From Pyrus communis (lineage: Eukaryota > Streptophyta > Magnoliopsida > Rosales > Rosaceae), in assembly GCF_963583255.1 (NCBI RefSeq), contig NC_084819.1, positions 7,892,001-7,956,000 on the forward strand: a DNA stretch of 64,000 nucleotides. The letters are read 5' to 3'. The notes under the pieces were generated by a model. It did not search any database, had not been told where the DNA came from, and was given only the letters and a program-made list of their open reading frames with translations. Shown one piece after another: positions 36,210 through 49,707 of the stretch. The stretch's first letter is position 1, and each line of letters opens with the position of its first letter. A program made the position numbers and the translations under genes.

Positions 36210-36323
36210 CTAAAAAATCTTGTTTTTTTGAACATAAAGAGATAAAGAAGCCATTGCAATTGCCGGAAATACTAAGCCCACTAAAGGCACAAAAATGGAG
36301 GGGAGACTGTTGAGAGTTATCAT
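36210..36323 (-). pseudogene. psaI: psaI (photosystem I subunit VIII), intact 37-codon frame
   Basis: The frame starts at 36323 and reads [20 protein letters not shown], then a membrane segment, ending in QKNKIF and TAG (36210-36212). Length and sequence match plastid psaI, and it lies between ycf4 and accD as in chloroplast genomes. It is too short for most ORF callers. It is an inserted plastid copy, presumed silent. Confidence 0.92.
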
Positions 36324-36527
36324 AGAATGGGTACCTCGATTTAATATTTGTACCTGTTATTTATTGTTATATTTATTGTTTTATATTTGAACCTTATATT
36401 GTTATAAAGATATCTTATAATTCATATATAATATACTTAATAGGGATAGGGAGTCTATAAGTATATATTTTAAGAAATATATATTAATTAATAAAATACA
36501 ATAAATATATAAATAAATGGACCTATT

Positions 36528-36597
36528 CATCTTTCTACATGTTTCTAATTCATCTTTCTACATGTTTCTAATTCATCTTTCTACATGTTTCTACATG

Positions 36598-36630
<33 letters not shown>
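36528..36630 (+). repeat. Triple repeat ending in an (AT)n run, plastid accD-psaI spacer
   Basis: TTCATCTTTCTACATGTTTC occurs three times in a row with a 24-bp period, followed by a (TA)n tract to about 36628. Short tandem repeats and AT runs are common in plastid spacers. Confidence 0.8.
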
Positions 36631-36631
<1 letters not shown>

Positions 36632-37121
36632 GATAATCCACCCTTTTTATATTCGTATTAGTAGTTATTATCTTTTCTTGTCTTAGAAATTTCATAATTT
36701 AATAAAATTTTAAAGTATTTCCTAAAAACTCCCAAAGATTTCGTTATAATACGATCCAACAAAAAGGATTCTTAGTGGGGGATTATTTTTGGGAGATATA
36801 GAAAGATGCAAGACCTTGTTAACTAATTCCACCGAAGAAAGCGAAAGAATTCACTCTTTTATTTTGAAAGAATTCACTCTTTTGTTTAATAGAGATTTCC
36901 TAGTTAGTATTAGTAACCAGGAATATCAATAAAAAAATGATCCAGATGGTTCTTTCTACAATTCAATCTTATGTTACCAAAGTCAAAATCCATTCTTCGG
37001 ATTTTGACTTTGATTCCTATAAATTAAATAACTACTTGATCACCACACATAAAAAAATTTATTAAGTTTTATTAAATTAATACTCTTATTAAATATTCAA
37101 TTAAGACTCTAAGGCTCTAAT

Positions 37122-38507
37122 CTAATTTTCATTCAAAGGAAAGAAAGCATGTAGCCGAAATAACTCACTCAGAACGCCCTTTAAAGGATTACGTGGTACG
37201 ATTGGATCGAATAAGCCCTTATGGAATAAATATTCAGCCACTTGTGAATCCTCAGGTACTGTCTTATTCAATGTTTGTTCAATTACTCTTTTACCTGCAA
37301 ATGCAATATAAGCATTGGGTTCGACAATAATGATATCTCCCAACATACCAAAACTAGCCGTCACCCCGCCTGTGGTAGGGGATGTAAGGATTGCTACATA
37401 AAATAACTTTTTATTTAATTGATAATCGTATAAAGCGGAAGATATTTTAACCATTTGCATCAAGCTCAAGCTTCCTTCTTGCATGCGTGCTCCTCCGGAA
37501 GCACACACTAGAATAAGAGGTAAAAATTGATTGGTAGCATACTCGGCCAAACGTGTGATTTTTTCACCCACTACAGATCCCATACTACCACCCATAAACT
37601 GAAAATCCATAACACCAATTGCTACGGGAATACCATTTAGTTGACCTGTGTCTGTTTGAACAGCCTCAGTTAATCCTATATTTTTTTGATAAGAATCAAT
37701 ACGATCTTTATAAGGTTCCTCCTCCGAATGAAATTCAATGGGATCCAGAGAGACCATGTCTTCGTTCATAGGATCCCAAGTACCGGGATCAATCGAAAGT
37801 TCGATTCTATCAAAACTACTCATTTTCAAATGACATCCACATTGTTCACAAATATTCATTTTTGATTTTAAAAATTTCTTATAATTTAATCCATAACAAT
37901 TTTCGCATTGAATCCACAAATGCCTGTATTTTTGAGTTACATTTAAATTATTAGAACTTATACTAAAATCACTATCATCTGTGCTAGTTTTTATACTGGA
38001 ACTCTCGCTTTTACTACTATTTACGCTTTCGCCACAAATGTAACTATAAATGTAGCTGTCACTGTAATTGTTACTATTCCTTAAAATATAACTATCAATA
38101 CAAATTTGAGAACCTAGATAACTATCAATACAACTATTAATGTGATTATTCCAACTATGATGAGAATTAATATCATACATGTAACGATCGTGGCGAGTAT
38201 CGTCACTTTGGGGTGCATTATTCATATAACTAGAAGTCTGATAACTATAAAAAGAACTTTTTAGTTCACTTAGAAAAGAACGGTTGTTGTCAATCTCAAA
38301 ATTTTTATTTTCAATATCAAAATATATGGAATAACTGTCCCTATTACTATCCCTAACGAAAAAAGTGTCATCAGATATGAAATTCCGAATGTATCTGTCG
38401 CCAACTAAATGATCAACATTACTGTAATTAGACTTGTCGCTAAAATTGAAAATGTCTTTATCCATATCATTTAAAATTGGATCTTCACTTACACGGCTGT
38501 AAACATT
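37122..38507 (-). pseudogene. accD: accD (acetyl-CoA carboxylase carboxyltransferase beta), 5' truncated plastid copy
   Basis: This is the plastid-encoded carboxyltransferase subunit for fatty acid synthesis. The readable frame ends in HAFFPLNEN and TAG (37122-37124). It holds the four-cysteine zinc finger (CENC and CEQC, 15 residues apart, about residues 204-226 of the open frame) and the CoA carboxyltransferase core ([49 protein letters not shown]). The N-terminal part is missing: plastid sequence begins at about [12 protein letters not shown], and upstream codons are retrotransposon sequence. The variable N-terminal region is rich in Ser, Asn and Tyr, as usual. Confidence 0.94.
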
Positions 38508-39998
38508 GTGACACATTACATTTTGGAGATTGTTGGTTTAAGCGAAAGCCTAAATGCCATAACTTTGATAAGTTTGGGCATATTGAACAGGATTGTCACA
38601 GCAAGAAGGCCATTCAGCATGTGAACTATGCCAATCATGTTGAAGAAACTCCTACCATGTTTTATGCCCGTTATGTTACTACTATAAATAAGCTTGAAGA
38701 TGTGTGGTATGTTAACAGTGGTTGTAGCAACCATATGATTGGTAGAGAAGATCTCTTAATTGATAGTGATAGAAGAGTGACTGCCAATGTTGAAATGGGC
38801 ACAAGGCAACTTGTTGATGTTATTGGAATAGGAAATTTGGTAGTTGAAATAAAATTGGGGAAAAGGTATATCAGAGAAGTGGTGCTGGGGTTTACTTTGA
38901 AGGAAAATCTTTTTAAGTGTGGGGCAAATGATGGAGCATGGTTATTTTCTCATTTTTGGAGGAAATAAGGTTGACATTTATGATGATTGTACTCTCTCCA
39001 ACTTGGTAATAAAGATCTAATGAAAAGCAACAGAAGTTTCCCTTTGAATCTACATTCAGGAACACAAATTGCAATGAGAGCCAATGTTTGCCAATCTGCA
39101 AGGATTTGGCATATGAGGTTGGGTCACTTTTGAAACAACTTCAGAAGCAAGAAATGGTGGTTGGTATGCCAGAATTGAAGTATGTTGAAACAATTTGTGA
39201 AGGCTGTGCACTTGGCAAACACAGTAGAGATGCATTTCCAAGATACGCTACTGGAGAACTATTCCCTCTAAAATTGGTATACTGAGACATATGTCTTATG
39301 CAAACTCCTACAAAGGCTGGAAACAAATATTTTCTCATCTTTATGGATGATTGCACTTTTCCATTTTAATAATGATCCTATTAATTGTGTTCAAGAAGTT
39401 TAAAGCAACTGTAGAGTTAAAAAGTGGCTACAAGCTAAAATAGCTAAGAAGTGACAGAGGAGGTGAATATACATCGTTGGAGTTCACTTAATTTTGTGAA
39501 AGTTTGGGATTGGAAAGACAACTTACTGTGGCATACTCACCACAACAAAATGGTGTTGGAAAAAGAAAGAAAGAATAAGATCAGTGTTCAAATGGCAAAT
39601 GCATGATGATTGAGAAGAATATCCCCTGGAATTTTTGGCATAAGCTGTTAACAACAGTGTATATACTGAACAGGTGTCCTACTAATGCTTTGGAAAGAAA
39701 AACTCTTTTAGAAGCTTATATTGGAAGAAAGCTTGGAGTCAAGCATTTGAAGGTGTTTGGATCTCTATATTATGCTTACATTCCACATCAACTAAGGCAA
39801 AAGTTGGATGAAACTAGTTCTAAGTATATAGTTCTAGGATATGGAGGATGTGAAAAGGGTTATAGGCTCCATAACTTTGAAACTGGGAAAGTGGTTATAT
39901 CTAGGGATGTGATTTTTAATGAAAATGCTTATTGGGATTGGATGTCAAAGGCTGAGAAGACTATGAAGTTGTCAATCAATGCTGATGATGTTCACTAA
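38498..39998 (+). pseudogene. Copia-2 zinc knuckles, protease and integrase, degenerate
   Basis: Element sequence resumes with [14 protein letters not shown], a second degenerate knuckle (CHNFDKFGHIEQDC) and the protease region WYVNSGCSNHM. The family's catalytic Asp (DSG) reads Asn here. Integrase pieces follow: CEGCALGKHSRDAF (about 39197), a broken catalytic core at 39290-39560 with stops, and NIPWNFWHKLLTTVYILNRC with KHLKVFGSLYYAY (39603-39998). Several frames are used and no functional product is possible. Confidence 0.8.
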
Positions 39999-40067
39999 GT
40001 ATATAAAGATGAAGGGAGTACAGTTAAACTTGAAGAAACACTGCCTTCACCAAAAGAACCTCAAGAT

Positions 40068-42206
40068 TTGAGTGGTATTGATCTTGCTTCTTCTGCAAGT
40101 AATGTCACTGGAAAGGGCATTACATGTCCACAAAAGTATTTTCACACTCCTCTCAAGTTCAGAAGTTTGAATGAAGTATATGAAAGATGTAATTTATGCA
40201 TAATTGGACTTGAGTGCTTTGAAGAAACATCAAAAGATGAATCATGGCAGAAAACAATGAGTACTGAGTTGAGATGATAGATGATAGAAAATAATTGTAC
40301 TTGGGAAATGGTTAACAGACCATCTGATAAACCTGTTATTGGTGTTAAATGGGTTTCTAAGACAAAATCGAACTTGGATAGTTCTGTGCAAAAGAGTAAG
40401 GGAAGATTAATAGGTAAAGGTTATTCTCAAAAATCCATGAGTTGACCTTAGTTTAGACTTTTGTACTAGTTGTAAGATTAGATATTATTAGAACTTTGAT
40501 TGCACTCATAGCTCAAAAGGGTTGGAAATTGTTCTAATTAGATGTCAAGTCTGCATTTCTAAACGGTGTTCTGCATAAACAAATGTATATGGACGAAACT
40601 TTAGGGTATCAAGAAGATAAAGTATATAGATTAAAGAAAGCATTATATGGGTTAAAGCAAGCTCCCAGAGCTTGGTACGATGAAATTGATACTTATTTCA
40701 ACAAATTTGGTTTCAAAAGGAGTTTGATGATGCACAAAATCGGTGAGACTTTGGAACAACGTAAAGTGTCAAGTTTGTGACCTTTGCATAGTTGCTTTGG
40801 TCACCTAGTGAAGATAATATGTAAACAGAAAGAGATAGGGAAGCAAACACAAGATGTAAGTGGTTCACCCTAAGTTGGGCTATGTCCATAAGGTAGAAAA
40901 GTTCCCATTAATAGTAAAGAGTTTACATAATACATAGGTTCAAGTATAATCATCATTAGTGAATTCTAATGACGAGTTTAAGTACAATAATGGCATTAGG
41001 GATTAACTATAGGAGAATGATCTCTTTTATTTTGATGTAAACAGGTGTCGTGTTATGATCGGCCTTCTGGTTGGAGAGAAATCTTGTGCTTCAGCAGGAA
41101 TGCCTCAGCGTGAATCCTTCAGTAAGTCTCTAAAGGTACAAAGTTGACCAGTGCTTAGAAGTTTCGGAATAAGTGAAGTATAGTAAAAACAAAGTCCAAG
41201 TGATGCTACTCTATACATCAAGTCCACTAGTTCAAGTATTCTGATTGTTTCACTATATGTGGATGACATCATCTATATTGAAAGTTCTAAAGATATGATT
41301 AATGAATTCAAGGTGGAAATGATGAAACAGTATGAAACGACTGATATGGACCTTTTGTATCACTTTCTTGGTTTGTGAGTGATTCAAACTAAGAAAAGTT
41401 TATTCATTCACCAGAAGAAGTATGCAAAAACGTTACTGGAGAAGTTTGGACTTAAGGACTGTAAATATGTGGCTACACCACTTGTAGTCAATGAAAAACT
41501 AAGTAAATCTAACGGAAGTGAAAGTGCTCATGAAAAATTATACAGGAAAATTGTTGGCAGTTTGCTGTACTTAACTGCAACAAGATCTAATGTGATGTTT
41601 GCAGCATGCCTATTAGCTAGATATATGTATAATCCAACGAGGAAACACAAGTGAACAACAAAGAGGGTCCTGAGATACATTCAAGGGACTTTGGACTTTG
41701 GGATTAAGTATGAGAAGGGTAAATCTACAGTGCTAATTAGCTACTATAACAATGATTGGTCAAGAAGTAATGATGGGATGAGAAACACTTCTGGTTGTGC
41801 TTTTACCTTTGGCTCATCGGTATTCTTTTAGGCATCTGTCAAACAACAAAGTGTTGCTTTATCAACCGCAGAGGCTGAGTATGTTAGTGCTGCAGAAGCC
41901 ACAACTTAAGTAATCTGGTTAGAGTTTGCACTAGCTGATTTTGTTGAAGAACAAGTTGATTCTACACCATTGCTCTGTGACAACACTTCAACCATACCAA
42001 TGACTAAAAATCCTGTGTTTCATTAGAAAACAATGCCCATAAGCAGAAGGTTCCACTTTATCAGAGATGCACTCCAAGATGAGACAATTGATTTGATATA
42101 CTGCAAGACAGAAGAGCAATTGGTAGACACATTCACCAAAGCATTTACTAGGAATCGATTTGAGTATCTCAGAAATGCTCTTGGTGTGAAAGCAGCCAAA
42201 CACTGA
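40068..42206 (+). pseudogene. Copia-2 reverse transcriptase and RNase H, degenerate
   Basis: RT starts near SWQKTMSTELR (40245). [20 protein letters not shown] (40624-40680) and LYVDDIIY (41258-41281) are the palm motifs, separated here by a foreign 0.47-kb segment. RNase H includes STAEAEYVSAAEA (41860-41905) and ends with FTKAFTRNRFEYLRNALGV. Stops occur near 40276, 40441, 41829, 41908 and 42024. Confidence 0.8.
40724..41195. mobile_element. Unidentified 0.47-kb insertion inside Copia-2 RT
   Basis: RT sequence breaks after GFKRS (AGT at 40721-40723) and resumes at SPSDATLYIKS (AGT at 41193-41195), so about 470 bp is inserted with a possible 3-bp duplication. The insert contains GTAAGTGGTTCACCCTAAGT and has no ORF. 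I could not assign it to a family. Confidence 0.6.
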
Positions 42207-42310
42207 GAAATGAGTGTTAGTGCATAAATGTTTTGCAAGAAATGAAGATTGGTTTCTACAATTTAAATGCTTTGATTAAATGTGAGCCCTTGGATCATAG
42301 TCGAAGTGTG

Positions 42311-42877
42311 TGTAGAGCCAAAAAAAATTAAGAAAATTATGGAGGCGACACGTAGACTTTTGGGTTAAAAGGACAAAATTACCCTCGAGGCACATCGGGA
42401 TTCCCACGTGCATGTAACAGACAATAACGGCCCAATCAAGGTCAAAGGTGATCAAAATGGTATTCATTTCAAACCCTTTTTATCAATCCTCATCAAATCC
42501 TTCACACAAGGTAGCTCCCAAATTATTCTTTTCGAATTAGGTTGATTAGCTAATTAATTGATTAATTCCCTAATTGATTGCAGTTACACTCAAATCACCA
42601 CCATAAGTGGCCGGTCCCTATTTCTCCAAATAAGGCTGGCCACACCCCTATATATAGCCCCTCATTTCTCTAAAAACCTAAGTCCAATCCTTTTCTAAAA
42701 TTCTCCAAATTTCTCTAAACACTTTCTCTCACAAACTCTAACTTTGGCATCGGAGGTTCTACGACCAAAGCCCCTCATTCATCATGGGCACATGAGGCTC
42801 TTGGCCTTGACCTAAGGTGTTAATTATTTTGCAGGCACATTTTCGTCCAAGGAGAAGAAGGCGGAAATTTGCATCCA
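42311..42877 (+). repeat. 5' LTR of Tat-like element 2
   Basis: 567 bp, starting TGTAGAGCCAAAAAAAATT (the exact first base is uncertain by a few positions because of a GTGTG run) and ending TTTGCATCCA. It is clearly diverged from 18929-19484. TATATATAGCCCC near 42649 is a probable TATA box. Confidence 0.8.
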
Positions 42878-43061
42878 TAAATTGGTGCTTTCATTGAGAG
42901 CCTTGATTTAAACGCTCGAAAAAAGACTCTCGTATTCAAGGTTTTTCGTTTTCTTGTTCATTTGTAGATTTTTCCTACGTTCTCATTCCTAGAATTTTTT
43001 TATATAAAAATTCTTTGAATCAACGTAAAAGAAAAGTACAATAACAAGAGATTCAGAAACC

Positions 43062-44910
43062 ATGACGAACGAAAATTCTAACATTCAAGAATTAGGACCA
43101 CGGCGATCCACGAGGCTCAACGCGATGGCAAGTAGAATGGCACCATCATGGGGCACCACCGCAGCAACCACCACAGCAGCAACCACCGTGGCCACCTTTG
43201 GAAGGCCCACAACTCATGGGGAACAACAAACCCATACGCCAAGGGCAGCCTAAGCCGCTGCCTTAGCAGCTCAAGTTCGAGCTCTATAAACGGCCCAAGG
43301 CCCACGAGCTTAAGACACGCCAAACCAGCGCCCCACGCCATTCCAAGCTCCACGTGCCCAAGCCCTGGACCTACCGAGTCGAGCTAAGGCCCAACATGTG
43401 TCACATGCAATCCATCCCACTTCCGTGGCCCAACCCACTCCAGTGGTGTCCCAAGTAGCCCAAACCGGTCCATGACGGGTTTAACTATCCTAGCTTTAGA
43501 TTTTTGGGCCGATAATTAAATCGGGGGCATTCTCACCCTATTTCTCTGCTGATTTGACATTTTCTAACTGAAATTTCATGCTCGAAGTCCATTACACTTC
43601 CGTTACTCAAGAAGAAGCATTATGTCTAAGCTCTTCCAACCCAAATGACAAGCAACACTTATCTTGACAAGTCATAGAGTGGACGAGCGCCATCTCACGA
43701 TAGACGACCTTGGTGAATCAGCTTTTGTAGCTTACCGAGATGCAACGTGCCCCTGGCGAGGTGTCTCGAAGTAGGACAAAAGTAGACGAAGAACCTTTCC
43801 AGCAGCGTCCTAGTTAGCAGCCACTCGACCAGCCACGAACCAAGTGTTCTAGCAGTTTACACTCTCGACTGGGCCCTCAAAATAGTGTATACTCATGTCT
43901 TAGCGCGTGGAGGAGCGTGCACTCTCTGTTAGGCCCATAGACAAGCATACATTCATGGTTGAAACCACACTCCAATGATCAACATGATCAACCTTCCAAG
44001 CGAAATGTTCATTCGTGGCTGGGCCCATAAAGAGTATCTTCCACCTCACATCGGAGTAGGTAGGAAGATGGACAGAAAGATACAATCACTCAATCTAGCT
44101 CAAGTTCAATTGGCAATCTATAAGAAATTCACTTGCCAGCTAATGATGTACCATATACACCGCAGTCGTTGCGTAGACGGGCTGAGTATATAGAAGAGCA
44201 GCCTAGACCAGCAGGTCAAGAACGGGGGCAGCCGATAGCTCTGTTATCCCAACAAAGGCAAATTCAGGAAGAAGTAGAGAGGCTATTGACCGAGCGATTG
44301 TGTAACTTCCAAAGTAACGAGGTCACTGATAAGGCACTACGACGAGACATAACCAATATGAGCAGGTCATCAGTCATGGAGAAGATTGAGCAGGCAGAGC
44401 CTCCACGCAAGTTTAACATGCCACATTTCACATTTTAAAAAAGAGTGGAGATCCGGAAAGACATTTGAATCATTACTGAAGCACCATAGTCCTTTACCAG
44501 AACAACGATGCTTTTATGTGTAAGATATTCACCACCCTTTTACAAGGTAAGGTGCAAGATTGGTTTCACACCATATTGCCACTATCCATCCAGAGTTTTG
44601 ATGATTTTTCCTTGGTTTTCACCAAAGTATACTCGTCATACTGCTCGATTAAGAAGAAGTCCAATCATTTGTTCAATGTGAAGAAAAATCCGAAAGAGTC
44701 GTTCTACGACTACATGAAGAGTTTCAAAGCAGAGAAGGCTAAGATAGTTGGATGCGATGACTCGATAGCTAGTGCAGCCTTCCAAAAAGGACTTTTAGTA
44801 GATCATCCATTGTTTGGATTATGAAAGAAGATATGACTCTGGCGGAGTCTTTCGCTCTAGCAGAGAAGCATGCACTTTGGGATGAGGCTCGGCGAGCAGA
44901 CAAGGCACCT
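43062..44910 (+). pseudogene. gag of Tat-like element 2, degenerate
   Basis: The ATG at 43062 starts MTNENSNIQELGPRRSTRLN, matching the start of copy 1. The capsid part is in two pieces: 44133-44438 (QIQEEVERLLTERL to FNMPHFTF, then a stop) and 44516-44824 (MCKIFTTLLQGKVQDWFH to DDSIASAAFQKGLLVDHPLF), separated by a frame change. It aligns with 3400-4080 of copy 1 but lacks the 2.3-kb insertion seen there. Confidence 0.75.
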
Positions 44911-45290
44911 AAGCAGCCTTGAAGAGAATCAGCAGTAACTCAGAAAAAAGGAAGACGGAAAGCAGTACAACAATACAAGCAGACAGAGGGCCAAACATAG
45001 GGACTGATCCTAGACTAAAGGATGCCCGACGATCAAGAACTACTTAAAGTTCTCGATCCCAATCCACCAAATCATTCGCCACATTAAGAATAAGCTATGG
45101 TTCAAGCTGCTAAAACAATCAAAGGGAGATACTTCCAAGTTGGATCATACCAAGTACTGCGAATTCGATCAAAGTCCTGGTCACACAACTGACGACTGCT
45201 ACACTTGGAAGAGTTACCTAGAGAAGCTCGTGAAGGAACACGGACAAGCCAGCTATGCAGTCTAGAAGGAATGCAGACGCTGATGAAGAG

Positions 45291-46673
45291 CCACCCAACA
45301 TCGGGATTCCCACGAATGTTACAATCTAACGGTCGGATCTTCGCCAATCGCTAAAGTTATGCGGTGGCCAACATTTAGTTTTACAAACTTAGAAATCTAA
45401 TTCAGGAAGATCCATATGTCAAATTCCCCATCCATCAGTTTCTAATATCCTCAAATATTATGTACTATAATGTATTTAGGTTTGGTGACAATCCAATGGT
45501 CGGATCGTCTATTCATATATTGACTAAGTGGCGGTCTCTATTAAAACTATAGTCATACGATGAGATTTCGTCAATCAAACGTCCCCTATGGAATCAAAGT
45601 ATTCAATTTAGTCTAGGAAGGGTAGGTGGGGTCTTGGCCCACGTGTTACAGCCACATGCCGCCGCAGGTGGTGGTCGGCCGTCTCGACTCGCTAGAAAAT
45701 TCAACTATTTCCAAAAATTATCAAAATTCAAAAAATTGTAGATCTCAATGAGTAGAACAAGTTTCATACCTGTGACCAAGGTCAATGTGGTTGGGAAAAG
45801 CTCCAATTTCACTCAAACTTGCCAGAAACCCTTGAATTTAGGTGTTATTGATTCGACTCCAAAATAGCTTCATCGCCCCCAAACTTGTTTGGGATTTGTT
45901 CCTGGCCTCAAGATGATGCTAAAATGGTGGTGATCGAAATAAATCATTTCAAAATTGGTGGATCTTCGATAAGTTACCACCGCACCCACTGGTGCAGGTT
46001 TCACCAATTCAAGGCCAATTCTTCTCATTTTTGGGGTGGAATTGGTGGAGGGGAGGTCGTGTAGTGTTTTCCAGGTGTTTTTTTTTTTTTACATGGTTTG
46101 CCAGAAAAATTGACAAAAAACCGCCTGAGGAGATGAAGAGGACTGAGGTCTTTTTTTCCCCCTCCTTATCCCCTCCCTCATTTCCCTCATTTCTTCTGTT
46201 TCTGATTGGTCCATCGGTTCCCCCTATCTTTCCTTTTTCTCTCCTCTCCTTTCCATCTTAGCCGTTCATCTTTCTCATTTTTCTTGTTTTCCTTTCATCC
46301 CAGGCACACATGTGGCACTTCTTATTGCTCCAGAAAATCTGGAGCCTTATAGATTGAAGGAGAATTATCAAAATGTCCTTAACTTTAAATGTTAATAAGT
46401 CCTTCGTTATAGCTCTGTTTCATGAACGGTTTGCGCCTAAGCGTTCGTGAGATCGTGCTCTACTCGAAAATATAAATTGTGACATCGAAAGGCCTACAAA
46501 TTTTAAATAACTAATTTCCAAACTTCAAACTTCATAACTAGTTTAATTAAAATCTAAATTCAAATGAATTAATATAAATTCTCAAAAAATAATATAAAAT
46601 CTCAATAATACAAATATGGAGATTATAACAGTGAAATCAAGGAATGAGATTTCACATTCTGTACCATAAAGCA
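45291..46673. other. Unclassified repeat-like region, no gene
   Basis: There is no credible ORF. It includes a T/C-rich stretch (46080-46290) and the phrases CGCCTAAGCGTTCGTGAGAT and TGACATCGAAAGGCCTACAA, which read like part of a plant Gypsy LTR in unknown orientation. I could not define its ends. The last bases before 46674 belong to the LINE fragment described at 54572-55450. Confidence 0.35.
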
Positions 46674-48728
46674 TTGCACTACTACAAAAGGGGATATTAT
46701 TGTCAGAGTAAAAACGACAAGAAACACTATTGTCGAATTATTGGTAAAAATTTGACATTAAATTGTGCAATGTTGGATAGAGGAACCGAGACCAATGCTA
46801 CCATCACAAAAAAGGTATTGACATCGCTAAGGCCCCTTAATCCACCACCATGAAGCAAAGTACTATAAAATAAAAAGGAACAAAGGCGTCACTTAAAACT
46901 GACATAGGTACTGACGTCGCTTATAAGCGACATAGAAAGGAACAAAGGCGTCGCTCCAAACCGACATTAAGTAACATATAAACAATTAAAATATCACAGT
47001 TACTATCGCTTCCAACTGACATCACTTGAGTTAAATAAATAAAATAGTCAAACTGTTATCGGTCGTAACCGACATTACCTAACATCTCGATAAAACTGAC
47101 ATAGGTGCTGACATCGCTTATAAGCGACACAAGATATATTAAAAATAAAAAAATTAATAAATGTTACCGCCAACCATTTAGCATTAGCTGACCTTCCTTT
47201 TCAATTCATTGTTCTCAGTCATCAACACTGCTACTGAACTCCTAGATGATCTTCTGGAAGAATTATTTTGCACCAGTTGTGTGGTTCATTGTTTTCAACC
47301 GCCTATTATGCTTATTTTTTGCAGCAATCTCCTGAAGAAAAAAAAAGAATTTATTAAACAAATTTCAAGCTATAATAAAAAGTTTACCTTCGTTTTTTCT
47401 TTATTCTAGTAGGACACCAAATCAGCCCATTATCGAGGATCCACATTAGGAGGTGTGTTCTCGTGCTCCTTGACTGGTTTATTAGTATAATGTTTTTCTT
47501 TCGCCATATTATCTTCTTGAAAATAATAGTTTCCTATACTCATAAAAAAAATCAAGCAAATTAATTATTACTATAAACATTGACTTATTATACTCTCTTC
47601 AAGTAAGAAAAAATATTTATACCTTTATTCTATTCTAGAAAGCTTCCCTGCGATCTTCCTTGATCATGCGCTAATCTCTTACCAACGGAATATTTCTATA
47701 ATCTCTAACCTCCGCCGCTACATATTTTGAAAAAGCACTAGAATTTTCACTAATGCATTTTCCAGACACATCAAAAGAAAAAGGTTGTTCCTTCCAGTTG
47801 GGAATTGAGGGTCCTCGTCCTCGTTGAGTTGTTCCTTATCAATATAGGAAAAAAAGAATCAAAAACCAAGGACCAAAAAACAATTTTCAATTTGGGCATC
47901 ATACTAGTTAGACTACAAAACAAAAAACTGAAACTAATAACCATAATAAATTAAAAATGGTCCACCTTTGACTTCTTCTTCTTCGAATTGGATTTCATCA
48001 GCTTGCTCATCTTCAAAATGATCCATAGCAAAACAATCTGCAAGAAGAAGTACAAAAACCCACTGAAATAAGGGAACAAATGAAGAGGGAGATGGAATGG
48101 AAGTACGAACAAAATTGGGAAGGAGAATGAGAGACTGAAATAAGGGAACAAATGAAAGCACGGATGAAATGGGGAAAAGGGGATTTGAATATGGATGCTG
48201 AGTTGGCGTCGGTTGAAACCGACATTAAGTCCCTAACGTCGTATTAAAACCCATTGGCGTTACAATAAGTGAGGCTTAGTCTCGGTTAAAACCGCCACCC
48301 ACTTTTGACATGCATTACGTCGAATTAAATCCACCCACTTTTTGACAACATTTATTGGACCAAACGTAGCATCGGTTTAGTTAAACTTGGTGTCGGTTCA
48401 AACTGACACCACCACTGACACACTTTACTGATACATTAAATCAAACAACCACTTTCTAACATAGTTTTTTTAAATTCACATGGCGTTGCTTTAGTTAACC
48501 TTTGGTGTCAATTCAAACTGACACCATAGTCTGAAAAGCTTTAATGAACTGCACGTTGCGTCGGTTTAAATGCATTTGGCGTCGGTTTAAAACAACACTA
48601 TATTAGAACAAGCGGGAAAGTTCATGCCTAGTGTATTTCAAATTATCTAACCAATGCAAGGAAAATAGTTTTTTTTTTTTTTTAAATTTCCCATACAAAA
48701 AAAAATAACGAGAATTTTTTTTTTTTTG

Positions 48729-49669
48729 GGGTAAATTACACTTTACCACCTCAGGTTTGGGGTCAATTTCAATTCATTTCAACATCATTAAAACATTTCA
48801 CTTTCATACCTCAAGTACTATTTTATTTCAATATAATACCTCCGTTACATTTTCCATTCATTGATCTGTTAAGTGCTGACGTGGCTACCACATTTATGTC
48901 ACGTGGCTGCCAGATGTGCACCATATGGCAAAAAAAAATATTTTTTTAACTTTTTTCTAAAAAATCCTTAATCTTCTAAATTTAATAATAAAACAAAAAA
49001 AAGGTTAGAAAATTCAAATCCCATCACCCCACTCCCCCACCCCTAGAACCTTGAACAAGAAGAAAAAACCCGGATATCCCCCCAACACCCGCGAAACCCA
49101 GATCCTATATCCTCCCCCCCCCCCCCCCCCGGGAAACCCAAATCCCATATCCCCCCACCCCCGGCCAAACCCAGATGCCATACCCCCCTCCCCATCAAAC
49201 CCAAATGCCATATCCCCCCTCTCTCGGGTTGGAGCCTCATCATTTTCCATCCGTTTGCACCCATCCTCCACCACCTCCTCCGCACTCATCCTTCACCTCC
49301 TTCGTGCACCCATCTTCCCCCTCCCCAACCCGAGCCCAACCTGCAACCCAGAAAGAAGGAAAAAAAAAAAACCCTGCGCACCCACCCTCACACGCATCTT
49401 CTTCCTTCCTCTACATATCCCACTCCTTATTGGGGAAGACAAGATCTGGGTTGCAGGTAGTGGGTGCGGAAGAGGAGGTGGAGGATGGGTGCACGATGGG
49501 TTTGGGGAAGACGGGAGGGGGAAGAAAGGGGTGGGTTGCAAGTAAGGGGAGTCGGGGAAGATGAAGATGGGTTTTTTTATCTTTCTTTTCCTCTCCTCTT
49601 CTTCTTCTTCTTCTTCTTTTGGACCGCAGGTTAGGTGGGTAGGGGGTTACGGGTTCAGCTTTTGTTTTT

Positions 49670-49707
<38 letters not shown>

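Larger units (their letters stand above)
42311..45290 (+). mobile_element. Tat-like Gypsy element 2, truncated (5' LTR plus gag)
   Basis: This is a second copy of the family at 1-19484: a 5' LTR at 42311-42877, the same primer region (AAATTGGTGCTTTCATTGAG), the same gag leader and the gag capsid. Nothing of pol is present. Family similarity fades at about 45270-45300, and no 3' LTR is found, so the element is truncated. Confidence 0.8.

Noticed and set aside
34019..38507. A functional operon of photosynthesis genes
   Set aside because: Order and sequence are plastid, both outer genes are cut, ycf4 has a stop, and the block lies inside a retrotransposon. It is a nuclear copy and not an expressed cluster.
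43117..43387. Opposite-strand frames of about 78 codons in the Tat element 2 leader
   Set aside because: They overlap the gag start shared by both Tat copies and have no family features.
49051..49564. Pro/Asn-rich frames of 129-164 codons
   Set aside because: They are low-complexity C-rich sequence inside a Mutator-like element with overlapping opposite-strand frames. There is no domain and no start context.
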